DNA from: Pelagibius sp.
Lineage (GTDB): Bacteria > Pseudomonadota > Alphaproteobacteria > Kiloniellales > Kiloniellaceae
Length of the DNA: 64,000 bases
Assembly: GCF_028289705.1 (NCBI RefSeq)
Contig: NZ_JANQOI010000086.1
Span: 1-64,000 of the forward strand
Direction: 5' to 3'
Under the pieces are notes generated by a model, which was given only the letters and a program-made list of their open reading frames with translations, did no database searches and was not told the DNA's origin. A program made the position numbers and the translations under genes. Positions within the stretch are counted from its first letter, which is position 1. Each line of letters starts with the position of its first letter. Positions 8,540 to 18,895 of the stretch are shown one piece after another.

Positions 8540-11500
8540 ATGCCTGTCCCACTAGCAGATCTCAATAAGTTAGACTCAAACACATTTGAGCACATGGTCA
8601 ATATGCTTGCCCTAAAGGTCCTGGGGTCCGGTCACACTGGGTTTGGGCCGGGCGCCGATGGTGGACGCGATGGATACTTCGAGGGAGATGCGCCTTACCC
8701 GAGTTCAACGGAAAGATGGTCCGGACGATGGTATATTCAATCCAAGTTCCGAAGCTCCTCAACAGGAGGCTCGCCTCAGAAGTGGTTGATCGCGAAGATC
8801 AAAGAAGAGATCGCGGAGTTCAAGAAGGAATCGACTGACCGACAATGGCCTGATGTTTGGATCTTCGCAACAAACATAGACCCTTCGGGAAAGCCAGAAA
8901 CAGGCGCATTCGATCAGGCAAGAAAGCTGGTACGCGAAGCGCAGCCGAGGCTTGCGCATCGATTCGCAATTTGGGGGGGCCGCAAGATTTTGGATCTATT
9001 GGCTCTACATCCTGAGGTCGCGCAACACTATGGTGAATTCCTGACAGCCGGTGACGTGCTCTCACGACTTATGAGTGAGATGAAAGATAGCTATGCTGAG
9101 ATAGAGAGCATTATTCGTTATCTCGTTGTCACCCAACTAGAGGAACAGCAGTACACAAAACTCGAGCAGGCCGGCTCAACCACAGACACGCGGCCCGGAA
9201 TTCAAAAGCTCTTTACGGACCTTCCCTTCGTTGATTCAAGTAGTGGCGAGAGGGGAATGGCCGCAGCCAACCTCGCCAAGGCTAGTGCTCAACTGCATCG
9301 CGTTGACACCAGCACCGTCGCCGGCGACAGATGGCATACATGGAATGTCGCACCTCGACGAGCAAGGGTTTGGTTTGTGAAGGGCGGTCCAGGTAACGGG
9401 AAGTCAACGCTAACTCAATATATCTCCCAAATACAGCGCGCCAGCTTAGTCCGCACCGGAAAGGTGGCACGAGTAGGGCGTAGGCATCGCGAGATCGCTA
9501 AGGACGTATGTAAGCACGCGGAACAGGGCGGTCTGCTCCCACTAGCCGCCCGGATACCGGTAACGGTCGAGTTAAAAGAATTTGCGCAATGGTATAGTCG
9601 ACGAACCGACGACGATTCGAAACGCCTAGTTGCCTTTGTCGCACACGACGTCTCGATCGGAATGGCGCAAGACGTTCCTGTTGGTAGATTGAGGCGAGCA
9701 TTTGAGACATCAAGGTGGATGTTCGTATTCGATGGCTTGGACGAGGTTCCCGGTGACGTCAAAGATGTAGTCGCTTCTGAGGTTACACATTTCATAAATG
9801 ACTTCTTAATTGATTGCAATTCTGACGCATTTGTTATTTGTACTTCTCGGCCGCAAGGATACTCAGGCCAATTCGCTGCACTTGAAGCATCACAGGTCAC
9901 TCTTACGCGGTTGTCCCCAAATGAAGCTCTGACGTGTGCCGAACCATTGCTTCGTTTCGACAGATCAGAATCAGAGGCTAGAGTCTATATTGAGAGACTT
10001 TCCAAAGCTCTGAAGTCTCCCGTAATGCAGGAGATTATGACAACTCCTCTCCAAGCGCACATCATGGCCGTCGTTGTCAGAAACGGGGAGAAGCCTCCTG
10101 AGCGAAAGTGGCAGCTGTTTGAGAACTTTTATCAAACGATCAAGCGCAGAGAGGCAAATCGCGACTTGCCCAACCAAGCGATTGCGACACTACTTAGCGA
10201 AGAGGATCATCTACTCAGAGCACTTCATAATCGTCTTGGATTTTCCCTACATGAAAGAGCTGAGCTAAGCGCTAACGCGGTGACTTCGCTAACCCGAAGT
10301 GAGTTTCGTATTCTCGTACGTGAAGTCGTCGAATCGCTGAAAGAGCGTGACATCGAATCCCTCGTTCGGACCCTTGACGAGGCCACAACCCAGCGGCTCG
10401 TCTTGGTGAACACCCCGGAGTCCGGAGAGAAAATTCGCTTCGATATCCGACCGCTGCAGGAATTCTTCGCCTCTGAATATCTATGCGATGTTGATGATCC
10501 CCAAGAATTGGGAGAACGCCTTCGCGTCCTAGCTGCCGACTCACATTGGAGGGAAGTATTACACTTCTTGTTTAGTGGATTGGTAGAAAAAAGGCGCAAT
10601 GCTGAACTGACCATTGGGGTATCGGCACTACGGGACCTCGACAACGGTAACGGGGATTCCCTCCTTCGTCCATTCTTCAGACGCCTTGCAGTTGGAGCAA
10701 TAGTTGCCGCGCGACTTCTACAAGAAGGTGTTCTTGAGCAAGACAAGCGCGTCCGCGCCAAATTTCGGGATGTGATAGGATCACTTTTTGCGTGTCCAGA
10801 GATTCTGAATTTGGTTGAGGATTTTACTGCACCGTCATCCAAAGCTTGGTTTGAGGAGCTATTATTCTCCGCAATCAGCGAAAACTCGCATACTGAAAAC
10901 ATAGGGACTGTAATTCTCGCTACCCAAATTATTCCTGACGGCCATCCTCGGACAGATGAAATAACTTCGTTTGTCGTCAATTCTCCCAAACCCTACCAGT
11001 CATTCTTCTTTTCAATCCAAGAAGATCGCACTTACAGATATCGACATGTAAGCACAAAAAACAAAACTGAAATAAAAGAACCTTGGAAGTGGTTTGTCAC
11101 TTGTGCGCTGAAGGTTCTTATCGATCCACATTGGCTCGAGCTGAGCCCTGCCGGTCTTCGTGGCGCTCTCTTTGTTCTCGAAAAAGGACAGAAACATTTA
11201 GATGAAGTAGTAAGCAGCATTGGCATTGACCAAGATACCTCTGAAATATTACGAAAATTTATCGGTATCGGCAGAAGGACCCATCGCTTGAATGCCGAAC
11301 ATGAAGTTCATTCTGGTGTTCTTACAGTACGACACTATGACCTTGAGAAGGATGTCGAATGGAATCAAATTCTTGACAAAGTTATGCTGAGGTTTGAATT
11401 CACTACCGGTATACTTCGCGCAATATATCTGGCAACCAAGGTATTGCGCACAAAAGAACGGCGAGATGAAAGAGCTCTGCAGGAATTTCTTGGTGAGAGT

Positions 11501-12457
11501 CCGTACATTCTAAGAATCCTGTCTATTAGATTGTCATCATACTTTTGTTTTTCCCAACAGCCGCAATCAGCAGAGATTAAACTTAATAGGGGAAAGCCGT
11601 TTCTGAAAAACGTACTCATTCGAGAGAGAGTGCCAGATGGAGATGATTGGTCAATGGTGCTCTTAGAGTACCCAGGTGTGGCATTGAGTGTTATCGCGGG
11701 AGACCTTGGTGTTCTCAATTCATATGAGAATCTTGAAAGATATATCTCATCCAATGATTCTTCGATTAAGCTTAGCGCATTTACCGGGGAGGTCATTCTT
11801 CAGAAACCTGGAGCATGGAGTTTTCTTTTTAATCTTCCAGAGATCGGAGATCGTTTCCGAAAAGAGACAATTGAAGCCGCGATGAACGGCAGGAAAATTC
11901 CTTACGATATTCCAGCATTAGAAATTCGCCCATTTGATGTTGTTTTTCCAGGAGATATGCCACTTTTACCATATCTGATTGTAGTCTTTACGTACTGGGC
12001 AAATGCGCGAGGTCGACAAAGGGTGATCGGAGAAGAAAAACGTTCGAGCGTTAATCTTATCAGATCGCGTATGAGGGATTTTAAGATAAAGATTGACGAT
12101 GTGAGAAAGTTCCGATTATCTAAAGACATACCAATCGGCCAACGGGCGGCGGCTAACGTTTTCTATCTTGCTACGAGATTAGAGAAGGATAGTGCGTCAG
12201 ATAAGGATTTTTCGGAGATTCCACAATTCTATTGCCCGACGGAGTCAGCTTGGTATCCCTATGCGATTGCAACGTTGCTAAGAGAATCTGTGGCGGAGAA
12301 TTTCTATCCGTCGCTTGCAGCGGTAGCATCACTTCTTGAGCTCTCAAAGACAGATTTGGAGGCAAGAACTGCTTTGAGCGAAGTGTTTTCGGATTGGAGG
12401 CAAGTGGCGCGTGCGCCAGTTTATAACTCAGAGCAGCACATGTGGATTCGAGAATAA
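8540..12457 (+). CDS. Nuclease-NACHT STAND NTPase, putative anti-phage defence protein
   Basis: A 1305-residue protein. Residues about 1-170 look like a PD-(D/E)xK restriction-endonuclease domain: FEHMVNMLALKVLG helix, GADGGRDG with Asp at 40 and 44, then the Q-S-K motif at 67-69. A NACHT NTPase follows: Walker A GGPGNGKST at 282-290, Walker B VFDGLDE at 396-402, sensor-like ICTSRPQGY near 433-441, and a QEFFASEYL motif at about 640-648 typical of the NACHT winged-helix end. The remaining 650 residues or so are helix-rich with no recognised repeat and probably form the sensor. The architecture matches bacterial NACHT/Avs-like defence proteins, in which ligand binding triggers oligomerisation and effector activation. 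Codon use is far more AT-rich than all neighbours, so acquisition by transfer is likely. GTG 8501 is an alternative start but overlaps the putative -10. Confidence 0.85.
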   Translation: MPVPLADLNKLDSNTFEHMVNMLALKVLGSGHTGFGPGADGGRDGYFEGDAPYPSSTERWSGRWYIQSKFRSSSTGGSPQKWLIAKIKEEIAEFKKESTDRQWPDVWIFATNIDPSGKPETGAFDQARKLVREAQPRLAHRFAIWGGRKILDLLALHPEVAQHYGEFLTAGDVLSRLMSEMKDSYAEIESIIRYLVVTQLEEQQYTKLEQAGSTTDTRPGIQKLFTDLPFVDSSSGERGMAAANLAKASAQLHRVDTSTVAGDRWHTWNVAPRRARVWFVKGGPGNGKSTLTQYISQIQRASLVRTGKVARVGRRHREIAKDVCKHAEQGGLLPLAARIPVTVELKEFAQWYSRRTDDDSKRLVAFVAHDVSIGMAQDVPVGRLRRAFETSRWMFVFDGLDEVPGDVKDVVASEVTHFINDFLIDCNSDAFVICTSRPQGYSGQFAALEASQVTLTRLSPNEALTCAEPLLRFDRSESEARVYIERLSKALKSPVMQEIMTTPLQAHIMAVVVRNGEKPPERKWQLFENFYQTIKRREANRDLPNQAIATLLSEEDHLLRALHNRLGFSLHERAELSANAVTSLTRSEFRILVREVVESLKERDIESLVRTLDEATTQRLVLVNTPESGEKIRFDIRPLQEFFASEYLCDVDDPQELGERLRVLAADSHWREVLHFLFSGLVEKRRNAELTIGVSALRDLDNGNGDSLLRPFFRRLAVGAIVAARLLQEGVLEQDKRVRAKFRDVIGSLFACPEILNLVEDFTAPSSKAWFEELLFSAISENSHTENIGTVILATQIIPDGHPRTDEITSFVVNSPKPYQSFFFSIQEDRTYRYRHVSTKNKTEIKEPWKWFVTCALKVLIDPHWLELSPAGLRGALFVLEKGQKHLDEVVSSIGIDQDTSEILRKFIGIGRRTHRLNAEHEVHSGVLTVRHYDLEKDVEWNQILDKVMLRFEFTTGILRAIYLATKVLRTKERRDERALQEFLGESPYILRILSIRLSSYFCFSQQPQSAEIKLNRGKPFLKNVLIRERVPDGDDWSMVLLEYPGVALSVIAGDLGVLNSYENLERYISSNDSSIKLSAFTGEVILQKPGAWSFLFNLPEIGDRFRKETIEAAMNGRKIPYDIPALEIRPFDVVFPGDMPLLPYLIVVFTYWANARGRQRVIGEEKRSSVNLIRSRMRDFKIKIDDVRKFRLSKDIPIGQRAAANVFYLATRLEKDSASDKDFSEIPQFYCPTESAWYPYAIATLLRESVAENFYPSLAAVASLLELSKTDLEARTALSEVFSDWRQVARAPVYNSEQHMWIRE

Positions 12458-13016
12458 CTAAATGTGTCGCGTGGCGTGATCTGAGTGTTAACTCAAGGGT
12501 CATTTTGATGTCTGCTTTCCCAGCGCGGCTTGACGAACCGAGGTCCCCGAGGACGCTGGTCTCTCAGAGGCCAGCAAGCGGTGGTAAACGCTTCCATCTG
12601 GCGCTATCCGCGCATAGGCAATGTCATCCCGGACCGAACCTTCAATACAGTTCGGCCGCGGAGTCATGCAGCGAAGCGATCAACCAGCAGGCTGCGGTTG
12701 ACGGCTCATGGAGGCCAGAGCCGACGTTCGGCTTGACCGGGGTACCGATGGAGATGAGCAGCAGTACCCACACCTTGGAGAGGCTGGCTAGGGTATAGAA
12801 GGTCTTGGCGTCGTTGATCTTCGCCTCCTTCTCCGACCCCTCGGGCAGCTTTTCACCGAGGACCTCCATGAACCAGCCGCGCAGCGCTTGCCCATGCGCC
12901 CTTGCCCAGACCCCCGGCGTGCCCATCGACAAATGACCCCTGCCCGGCTATAAGGCGCGCCGTTGTGGCGGGGTGTGCGGCTTTGGCCGGCCCCCGCGGA
13001 ACTCTCGATTTCGAGC
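12458..13016. other. Island right flank and prfC upstream region
   Basis: The first 180 nt or so after the NACHT gene are of intermediate composition; host-like GC resumes by about 12650. There is a hairpin at 12555-12575 (9-bp stem with one G-T pair, loop TCA, no T-run) and a small minus-strand frame at 12642-12926. No tRNA, recombinase or clear attachment repeat was found. Confidence 0.5.
12642..12926 (-). CDS. Hypothetical small protein, possibly 3'-truncated
   Basis: From ATG 12926 the frame encodes about 94 residues. The first 65 look protein-like and host-like: an amphipathic charged stretch with KLPEGSEKEAKI, then a hydrophobic segment KVWVLLLISIG. The last 28 residues read like random sequence. 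The shift in character near 12735 suggests the original 3' end was replaced, which would fit insertion of the neighbouring island. No family was recognised. It is divergent from prfC. Confidence 0.35.
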   Translation of the reverse strand: MGTPGVWARAHGQALRGWFMEVLGEKLPEGSEKEAKINDAKTFYTLASLSKVWVLLLISIGTPVKPNVGSGLHEPSTAACWLIASLHDSAAELY

Positions 13017-14603
<1,587 letters not shown>

Positions 14604-14616
14604 TGGAGGCCCGGCC

Positions 14617-14967
14617 TTGAGCGATTGGCAGGCCGACGGACGCCTGCCGGCCGAGCTGTGGATCAAGGCGCACCTGCGGCGCTGTTTCGCCGAGGGCATG
14701 CCCGCCACGGTCATTCACCGCGGTGAAAAGAACAGCGGCACCCTGATCCTGAAGATCAACCAACTGGAGGCCGGCTGCCGGGTGCTGAACCAGACCCGCG
14801 ACCTCGACGGCGCGCTGGCCTGGATCGCCGCCCTGGACGGCGCGCTGGTGGAAGAGAGCGCCGCCGATGCCTACATTGAGCGGGCCGTGAGCCGCGACCC
14901 CGACGTCTGGGTCGTGGAAATCGAAGACCGCGACGGCCGCCACCCCTTCGAGGGCAAAATCCTCTAA
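14617..14967 (+). CDS. DUF1491 family protein
   Basis: A 116-residue protein with the DUF1491 pattern: LPAELWIKAHLRRC near the start, a VIHRGEKNSGTLILKIN strand pair, and a C-terminal RDPDVWVVEIEDRDGRHPFEG. The family is small, found mainly in Alphaproteobacteria, and of unknown function. TTG 14617 is favoured because GGAGG lies 7 nt upstream; in-frame ATGs farther upstream overlap prfC. Its position directly after prfC suggests a link to translation, but that is only inference. Confidence 0.85.
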   Translation: MSDWQADGRLPAELWIKAHLRRCFAEGMPATVIHRGEKNSGTLILKINQLEAGCRVLNQTRDLDGALAWIAALDGALVEESAADAYIERAVSRDPDVWVVEIEDRDGRHPFEGKIL

Positions 14968-14992
14968 ACCCGCAGTCCGGGAGCCATCCGCC

Positions 14993-15670
14993 ATGTCCAA
15001 CCGCTCCATCACCCTGACCGACGCCCTCTACGACTATCTGCTGGCCAACTCCCTGCGCGAGCCGGAGGTCATGCGCCGGCTGCGGGAGGAAACCGCGAAG
15101 GTCCCCGGCGCGATGATGCAGATCGCCCCGGAACAGGGCCAGTTCATGGCGCTTCTGGTGCGCCTGATGGGTGCCAGGCGCTGCATCGAGGTGGGCACCT
15201 TCACCGGCTACAGCGCCCTGGCTGTCGCCCTCGTCCTGCCGGAGGACGGCCGCATCGTCGCCTGCGACGTGAACGAAGAAACGACCGCGGTGGGGCGCCG
15301 CTACTGGCAGGAGGCCGGGGTCGCCGACAGGATCGACCTGCGGCTCGCCCCGGCGGCCGAGACCCTGCAGCAGATGGTCGACGCGGGAGAGCGCCAGAGC
15401 TACGACTTCGTCTTCATCGACGCCGACAAGACCAACTACGACAGCTATTACGAGCTTTCCCTGGAGCTATTGCGACCCGGCGGCCTCATTGTCGTCGACA
15501 ACGTGCTCTGGGGCGGCGCGGTGGCCGACCGGACCAAAGATGATGCGGACACCCGCGCGATTCGCGCCCTCAACGAAAAAGTGGCAAGTGACAAACGGGT
15601 GAATTGTTCGCTGCTGCCCGTCGGCGACGGTCTAATGCTTGCAATTAAACAAAATTGTCAAGGTTCGTAA
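14993..15670 (+). CDS. Class I SAM-dependent O-methyltransferase (family 3)
   Basis: The 225-residue protein has the SAM-binding loop EVGTFTGYSALAVAL, the acidic motif ACDVNEE, the metal/substrate motif FIDADKTNY and the late VVDNVLWGG motif that mark caffeoyl-CoA/catechol-type O-methyltransferases. Bacterial members methylate catechols or similar phenolics in the presence of a divalent cation; the natural substrate here is unknown. It follows the DUF1491 gene by 25 nt, so the three genes from prfC may form an operon. Confidence 0.92.
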   Translation: MSNRSITLTDALYDYLLANSLREPEVMRRLREETAKVPGAMMQIAPEQGQFMALLVRLMGARRCIEVGTFTGYSALAVALVLPEDGRIVACDVNEETTAVGRRYWQEAGVADRIDLRLAPAAETLQQMVDAGERQSYDFVFIDADKTNYDSYYELSLELLRPGGLIVVDNVLWGGAVADRTKDDADTRAIRALNEKVASDKRVNCSLLPVGDGLMLAIKQNCQGS

Positions 15671-15697
15671 TCAAACGTTATGCAATGGCGTTAACGA

Positions 15698-15709
15698 TCA
15701 CTTAAGTGA
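15698..15709. promoter_or_regulatory. Perfect 12-bp palindrome upstream of small exported protein
   Basis: TCACTTAAGTGA is a perfect palindrome in an AT-richer intergenic patch, 90 nt upstream of the next start codon. It may be an operator; no regulator is identified. Confidence 0.3.
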
Positions 15710-15798
15710 AAGTTAAGCCCATCTTCATTCGCGCGTGAAAAACTTGTCACATCGGCGAAGAGGGTTTCGCTGAACGGCAATTGAAGATGAGGCCAACC

Positions 15799-16095
15799 AT
15801 GTGGAAGATCTTAGCGCTCAGTGCGGGACTCGCTCTCGTCAGCACTAGCGGCGCCGCGGCGCAGCCTCAGTGCGATCAGCGTGACTCGGTACTGAAAATC
15901 CTTCAGCAGAAGTACAAGGAATCTCCTGTCGCGCTGGGCGTGACGCACAATGGCGGACTGGTCGAGGTGCTGAGCACCGGCAATGGTACGACCTGGTCCA
16001 TCATCGTCACCACCCCGCAGGGCATGAGCTGCCTGGTTGCGGCCGGCGAAGGCTGGCGCGCGATGGAGCAGGTTGCCGCCGATCCGGAGGCCTAA
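15799..16095 (+). CDS. Small exported protein
   Basis: About 98 residues with a signal peptide (MWKILALSAGLALVSTSGAAAQ) and a mature part of about 76 residues containing two cysteines, CDQRDS and GMSCLV. It resembles small alphaproteobacterial periplasmic hypotheticals in which KESPVALGVTHNGGLVEVL is followed by a T-W-S-I-I strand. ATG 15799 has GAGG 6 nt upstream; ATG 15787 and TTG 15781 are in-frame alternatives. It is convergent with the DUF192 gene. The function is unknown. Confidence 0.8.
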   Translation: MWKILALSAGLALVSTSGAAAQPQCDQRDSVLKILQQKYKESPVALGVTHNGGLVEVLSTGNGTTWSIIVTTPQGMSCLVAAGEGWRAMEQVAADPEA

Positions 16096-16153
16096 GTCAG
16101 GTTCTCAGGAAACTGGGCCAGGAAACTGGGCATTGTATTTGAGGTCGGTGCTC

Positions 16154-16642
16154 TCAGGATCCTGACTTGAACGCAGGGTGTATGACCCGGTCGCCGGGTT
16201 TGATGGAGAGACGCGATGACGTCCCTGCGTTCAGCTCCAAAACCGCGCTGACGGCTTGTCCGGAAGCGATCGCCTGCAACGACTGGGGTACGCTGCGCTC
16301 GTGAATGCGCACAATGACGCCGCCCTGGTCGATGAAGAGCATGTCCAGCGGAATGAACGTGTTCTTCATCCACATCGCACGCTCTCTGGACCCTTCGAAT
16401 AAGAACAGCATGCCCGCCGTCGCCGCCATGCTGCGCCTGAACATCAGGCCCTGAGCGCGCTGCTCGGGTGAGACCGCAAGCTCAACCTCGAAAATGTGCC
16501 GATCACCCGCCGCAGTTTCGATGGCGATCTCGTCCTTGTCGAAGGTGACGAGGCGGCCGGACGACTGGGCCTGCGCCTGCCCCGGCACTACGACGGCAAG
16601 GACTGCGGCGAACAGAAGGGCCAGGAGCGAAGGTCTGCGCAT
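16154..16642 (-). CDS. DUF192 family exported protein
   Basis: The 162-residue protein has a signal peptide ending at AQAQS and a mature DUF192 domain with the signature GLMFRRSM, the MLFLFEGS...MWMKNTFIPLDMLFID core and the closing AVLELNAGT...GD. The family adopts a small beta fold and is common in Alphaproteobacteria as a periplasmic protein without an assigned activity. The start at 16642 places the arginines directly before the hydrophobic stretch. It is convergent with the small exported gene at 15799-16095. Confidence 0.9.
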   Translation of the reverse strand: MRRPSLLALLFAAVLAVVVPGQAQAQSSGRLVTFDKDEIAIETAAGDRHIFEVELAVSPEQRAQGLMFRRSMAATAGMLFLFEGSRERAMWMKNTFIPLDMLFIDQGGVIVRIHERSVPQSLQAIASGQAVSAVLELNAGTSSRLSIKPGDRVIHPAFKSGS

Positions 16643-16704
16643 GGACCGAAGCTTTAGCCCCAGGCGGATCGCCAAACAAGAGACATAAATCGCCCGGGCT
16701 CCGC

Positions 16705-17856
16705 TCAAGCGGCCATCACCGCTTCGGCGATCGCCCGCACCTCCTCGCGCAGCGGCCCCTCGCGCGGCGGGTCCGCCAGGGTGGTGAACCAGGTCTCCGG
16801 CGGGTTGCGGCCCTGACGGTGCCGCCAAGACAGACCGCGCAGGACGGCCTCGGCCTCGGGCGGCAGGCGCTCGGGGATCTCCAGACCATTGAGCGTCGCC
16901 CAGACCCCGGCCCAGGCGCGGCCCACGGACCAGGGATTGTAGCCCCCGCCCCCCAGAACCAGCAGCCTCGGCGCGCAGTCGCGCACCGCCGACACCACCC
17001 GCCAGAGCGCCCGGTTGGAGAGCGACAGTTTGCTCATGGGGTCGTCCGCCAGGCCGTCGACCCCGCATTGCAGCACCAGGGCCTGCGGCGCGAAGCCGTC
17101 GATCAGCGGCAGGACAGCCTGGTCCATGAGAAAGGCCAGTTCGCTGTCATTGAAGCCGGGCGGCACCGGCAGGTTGCGGGCAAAGCCGCCGGCGCGGTCG
17201 GCGACGCTGCCCGGCACGATCCGATTCTCCGACGCAGCCGGAGTCATCGGCCAGCGCATGTCCTCGTGGATCGAGAGGGTCAGGACCCTGGGGTCGTCGT
17301 GAAAGGCGGCCTGCACGCCGTCGCCGTGGTGCGCGTCGACATCCAGGTAGACGATCCGGGAGAGCCCGGCATCGAGCATGGCGAGGATGCCGAGGACCGG
17401 ATCGTTGAAATAGCAGAAACCGCTGGCGTGGTCCGGGCGCCCGTGATGGGTGCCGCCGGCAGGGCTGTGGACGATGCCCGCTTGCGCAAGCAACTGCCCC
17501 GCCAGGATCGAAGCGCCGCAGGCCGTCGCCGGACGGCGAAAGACCTCCGGATAGATGGGGTTGCCGTTGCGGCCGATGTTGAAACGTTTCTGCTCGTCCT
17601 CGCTCAGGCGTAGCTGGCGCTCGGCCTTCTGAACCGCGGCGATGTAAGCGGGCGCGTGGAAGCGCGCCAGCGCCTGCGGTGTCGCCAGAGGGCTGTCGAT
17701 GTAGGCTTCGTCCGGCAGCCACTGCAGTGCGCGGCAGAGGTCGATACAGGTGGAAACCCTTGGAATCGCGAGGGGATGGCGGCCGCCATAGGTCGAGCGG
17801 CGGTAGATTTCGCTGCCGATGAAGCGTGGCCGCGGTGGATCGCTGTCTCTGCTCAA
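16705..17856 (-). CDS. Histone deacetylase family protein (AcuC/HdaH type)
   Basis: A 383-residue arginase/deacetylase-fold enzyme with the zinc-site motifs GGTHHGRPDHASGFCYFND and LDVDAHHGDGV, the later QCGVDGLADDP and the GGGGYN loop. Bacterial members remove acetyl groups from small amines or proteins such as acetyl-CoA synthetase. A TTG start at 17856, preceded by GGGAG, opens the protein at SRDSDPPRPRFIGSEIYRR, which fits the family; the frame continues upstream to 18000 without conserved features. It is divergent from the universal stress gene at 18036. Confidence 0.9.
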   Translation of the reverse strand: MSRDSDPPRPRFIGSEIYRRSTYGGRHPLAIPRVSTCIDLCRALQWLPDEAYIDSPLATPQALARFHAPAYIAAVQKAERQLRLSEDEQKRFNIGRNGNPIYPEVFRRPATACGASILAGQLLAQAGIVHSPAGGTHHGRPDHASGFCYFNDPVLGILAMLDAGLSRIVYLDVDAHHGDGVQAAFHDDPRVLTLSIHEDMRWPMTPAASENRIVPGSVADRAGGFARNLPVPPGFNDSELAFLMDQAVLPLIDGFAPQALVLQCGVDGLADDPMSKLSLSNRALWRVVSAVRDCAPRLLVLGGGGYNPWSVGRAWAGVWATLNGLEIPERLPPEAEAVLRGLSWRHRQGRNPPETWFTTLADPPREGPLREEVRAIAEAVMAA

Positions 17857-18035
17857 GCAGACTCCCAAAGGCTTGCATCCGAAGGTCCGGCAGCCCAAGG
17901 ATTGATCGATCTCCGGGCCTATGGCAAGCGGCGGAAGGCGGAGCCCGAGCCCCGCCAGCGGTTGCACTGGGCCCCGGCGGCGGCTAGCTTCGCTGGTCAC
18001 GGGGCCGGTCCGCCGGCGGGGGGCGAGGAGCAGCC

Positions 18036-18863
18036 ATGAGTATCAAGTCCATTCTGGTTCATCTCTCCGATGACGAGAACCACGAAGCACGGCTGAAGAC
18101 CGCGATCCTGATCGCCGCGCAGCACGGCGCCCTGGTCAATGCACTGTTCATCGCCAATCCCATCAGCATGCCCGGCCAGATCACCGGGCGCGGCGCTTCC
18201 GCCGCCTATCTGGCCGCCGCCCTGGAGACGGCGAAGACGACTGCGGAAAGCCTGGCCGAGGAGTTCAAGTCCGCGTGTCAGAAGGAAGGACTGGACTGGA
18301 ACTGGATCGGCGAGGAAGGCGATCACATCGCGCTCCTGGAGCGCCACTCCCATGCCGCGGACCTGATCCTGGTGAGCCGCATCGAGGCCGAACACCTGGA
18401 AGACCACTTCCTGCTGAACATGGCCGAGCAGTTGATCATGAAGGCCGGCATTCCGGTGCTGCTGCTGCCCCTGGACTATAAGCCCGCCGCGCCGGGCAAG
18501 AGGATCCTGGTGGCCTGGAAAGGCACCCGCGAAGCGGTGCGCGCGGTGCGCAATGCCCTGCCCTTCCTGAAGTCGGCAGAGCAGGTCATTGTGCTGACCA
18601 TCGGCGCCACCGCCGAGGACGCCCTCTCGGAGACCGAGGTGGTCCAGTACCTGGCCCGCCACGGCGTGACGGCCGAGGCACGCAACGCCGAAGAAGGCAA
18701 GGAAGACGTCGGCGAGGCGCTGCTGTCCTACGCGGCGGCCCACGACTGCGACATGATGGTGATGGGCGCCTACGGGCACTCGCGCCTCAGGGAGATGCTG
18801 ATCGGCGGCGTCACCCGGCACGTGGTGGGGAACACCGAAATCCCGGTCCTGATGGCCCACTAA
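18036..18863 (+). CDS. Universal stress protein, tandem domain
   Basis: The 275-residue protein contains two Usp folds in tandem. The first, starting SIKSILVHLSDDE, has a degenerate nucleotide site. The second ends in GAYGHSRLREMLIGGVTRHVV followed by IPVLM, the G-2x-G-9x-G(S/T) ATP-binding pattern. UspA-type proteins support survival in stress or growth arrest. It stands alone between divergent and convergent neighbours. Confidence 0.93.
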   Translation: MSIKSILVHLSDDENHEARLKTAILIAAQHGALVNALFIANPISMPGQITGRGASAAYLAAALETAKTTAESLAEEFKSACQKEGLDWNWIGEEGDHIALLERHSHAADLILVSRIEAEHLEDHFLLNMAEQLIMKAGIPVLLLPLDYKPAAPGKRILVAWKGTREAVRAVRNALPFLKSAEQVIVLTIGATAEDALSETEVVQYLARHGVTAEARNAEEGKEDVGEALLSYAAAHDCDMMVMGAYGHSRLREMLIGGVTRHVVGNTEIPVLMAH

Positions 18864-18895
18864 AGAAGGCTAATGCGGCGGCGGCCGACCGCTTC

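Noticed and set aside
8212..13016. Integrative element with attachment sites
   Set aside because: No integrase, tRNA or flanking direct repeat could be found; the transfer claim rests on composition only.
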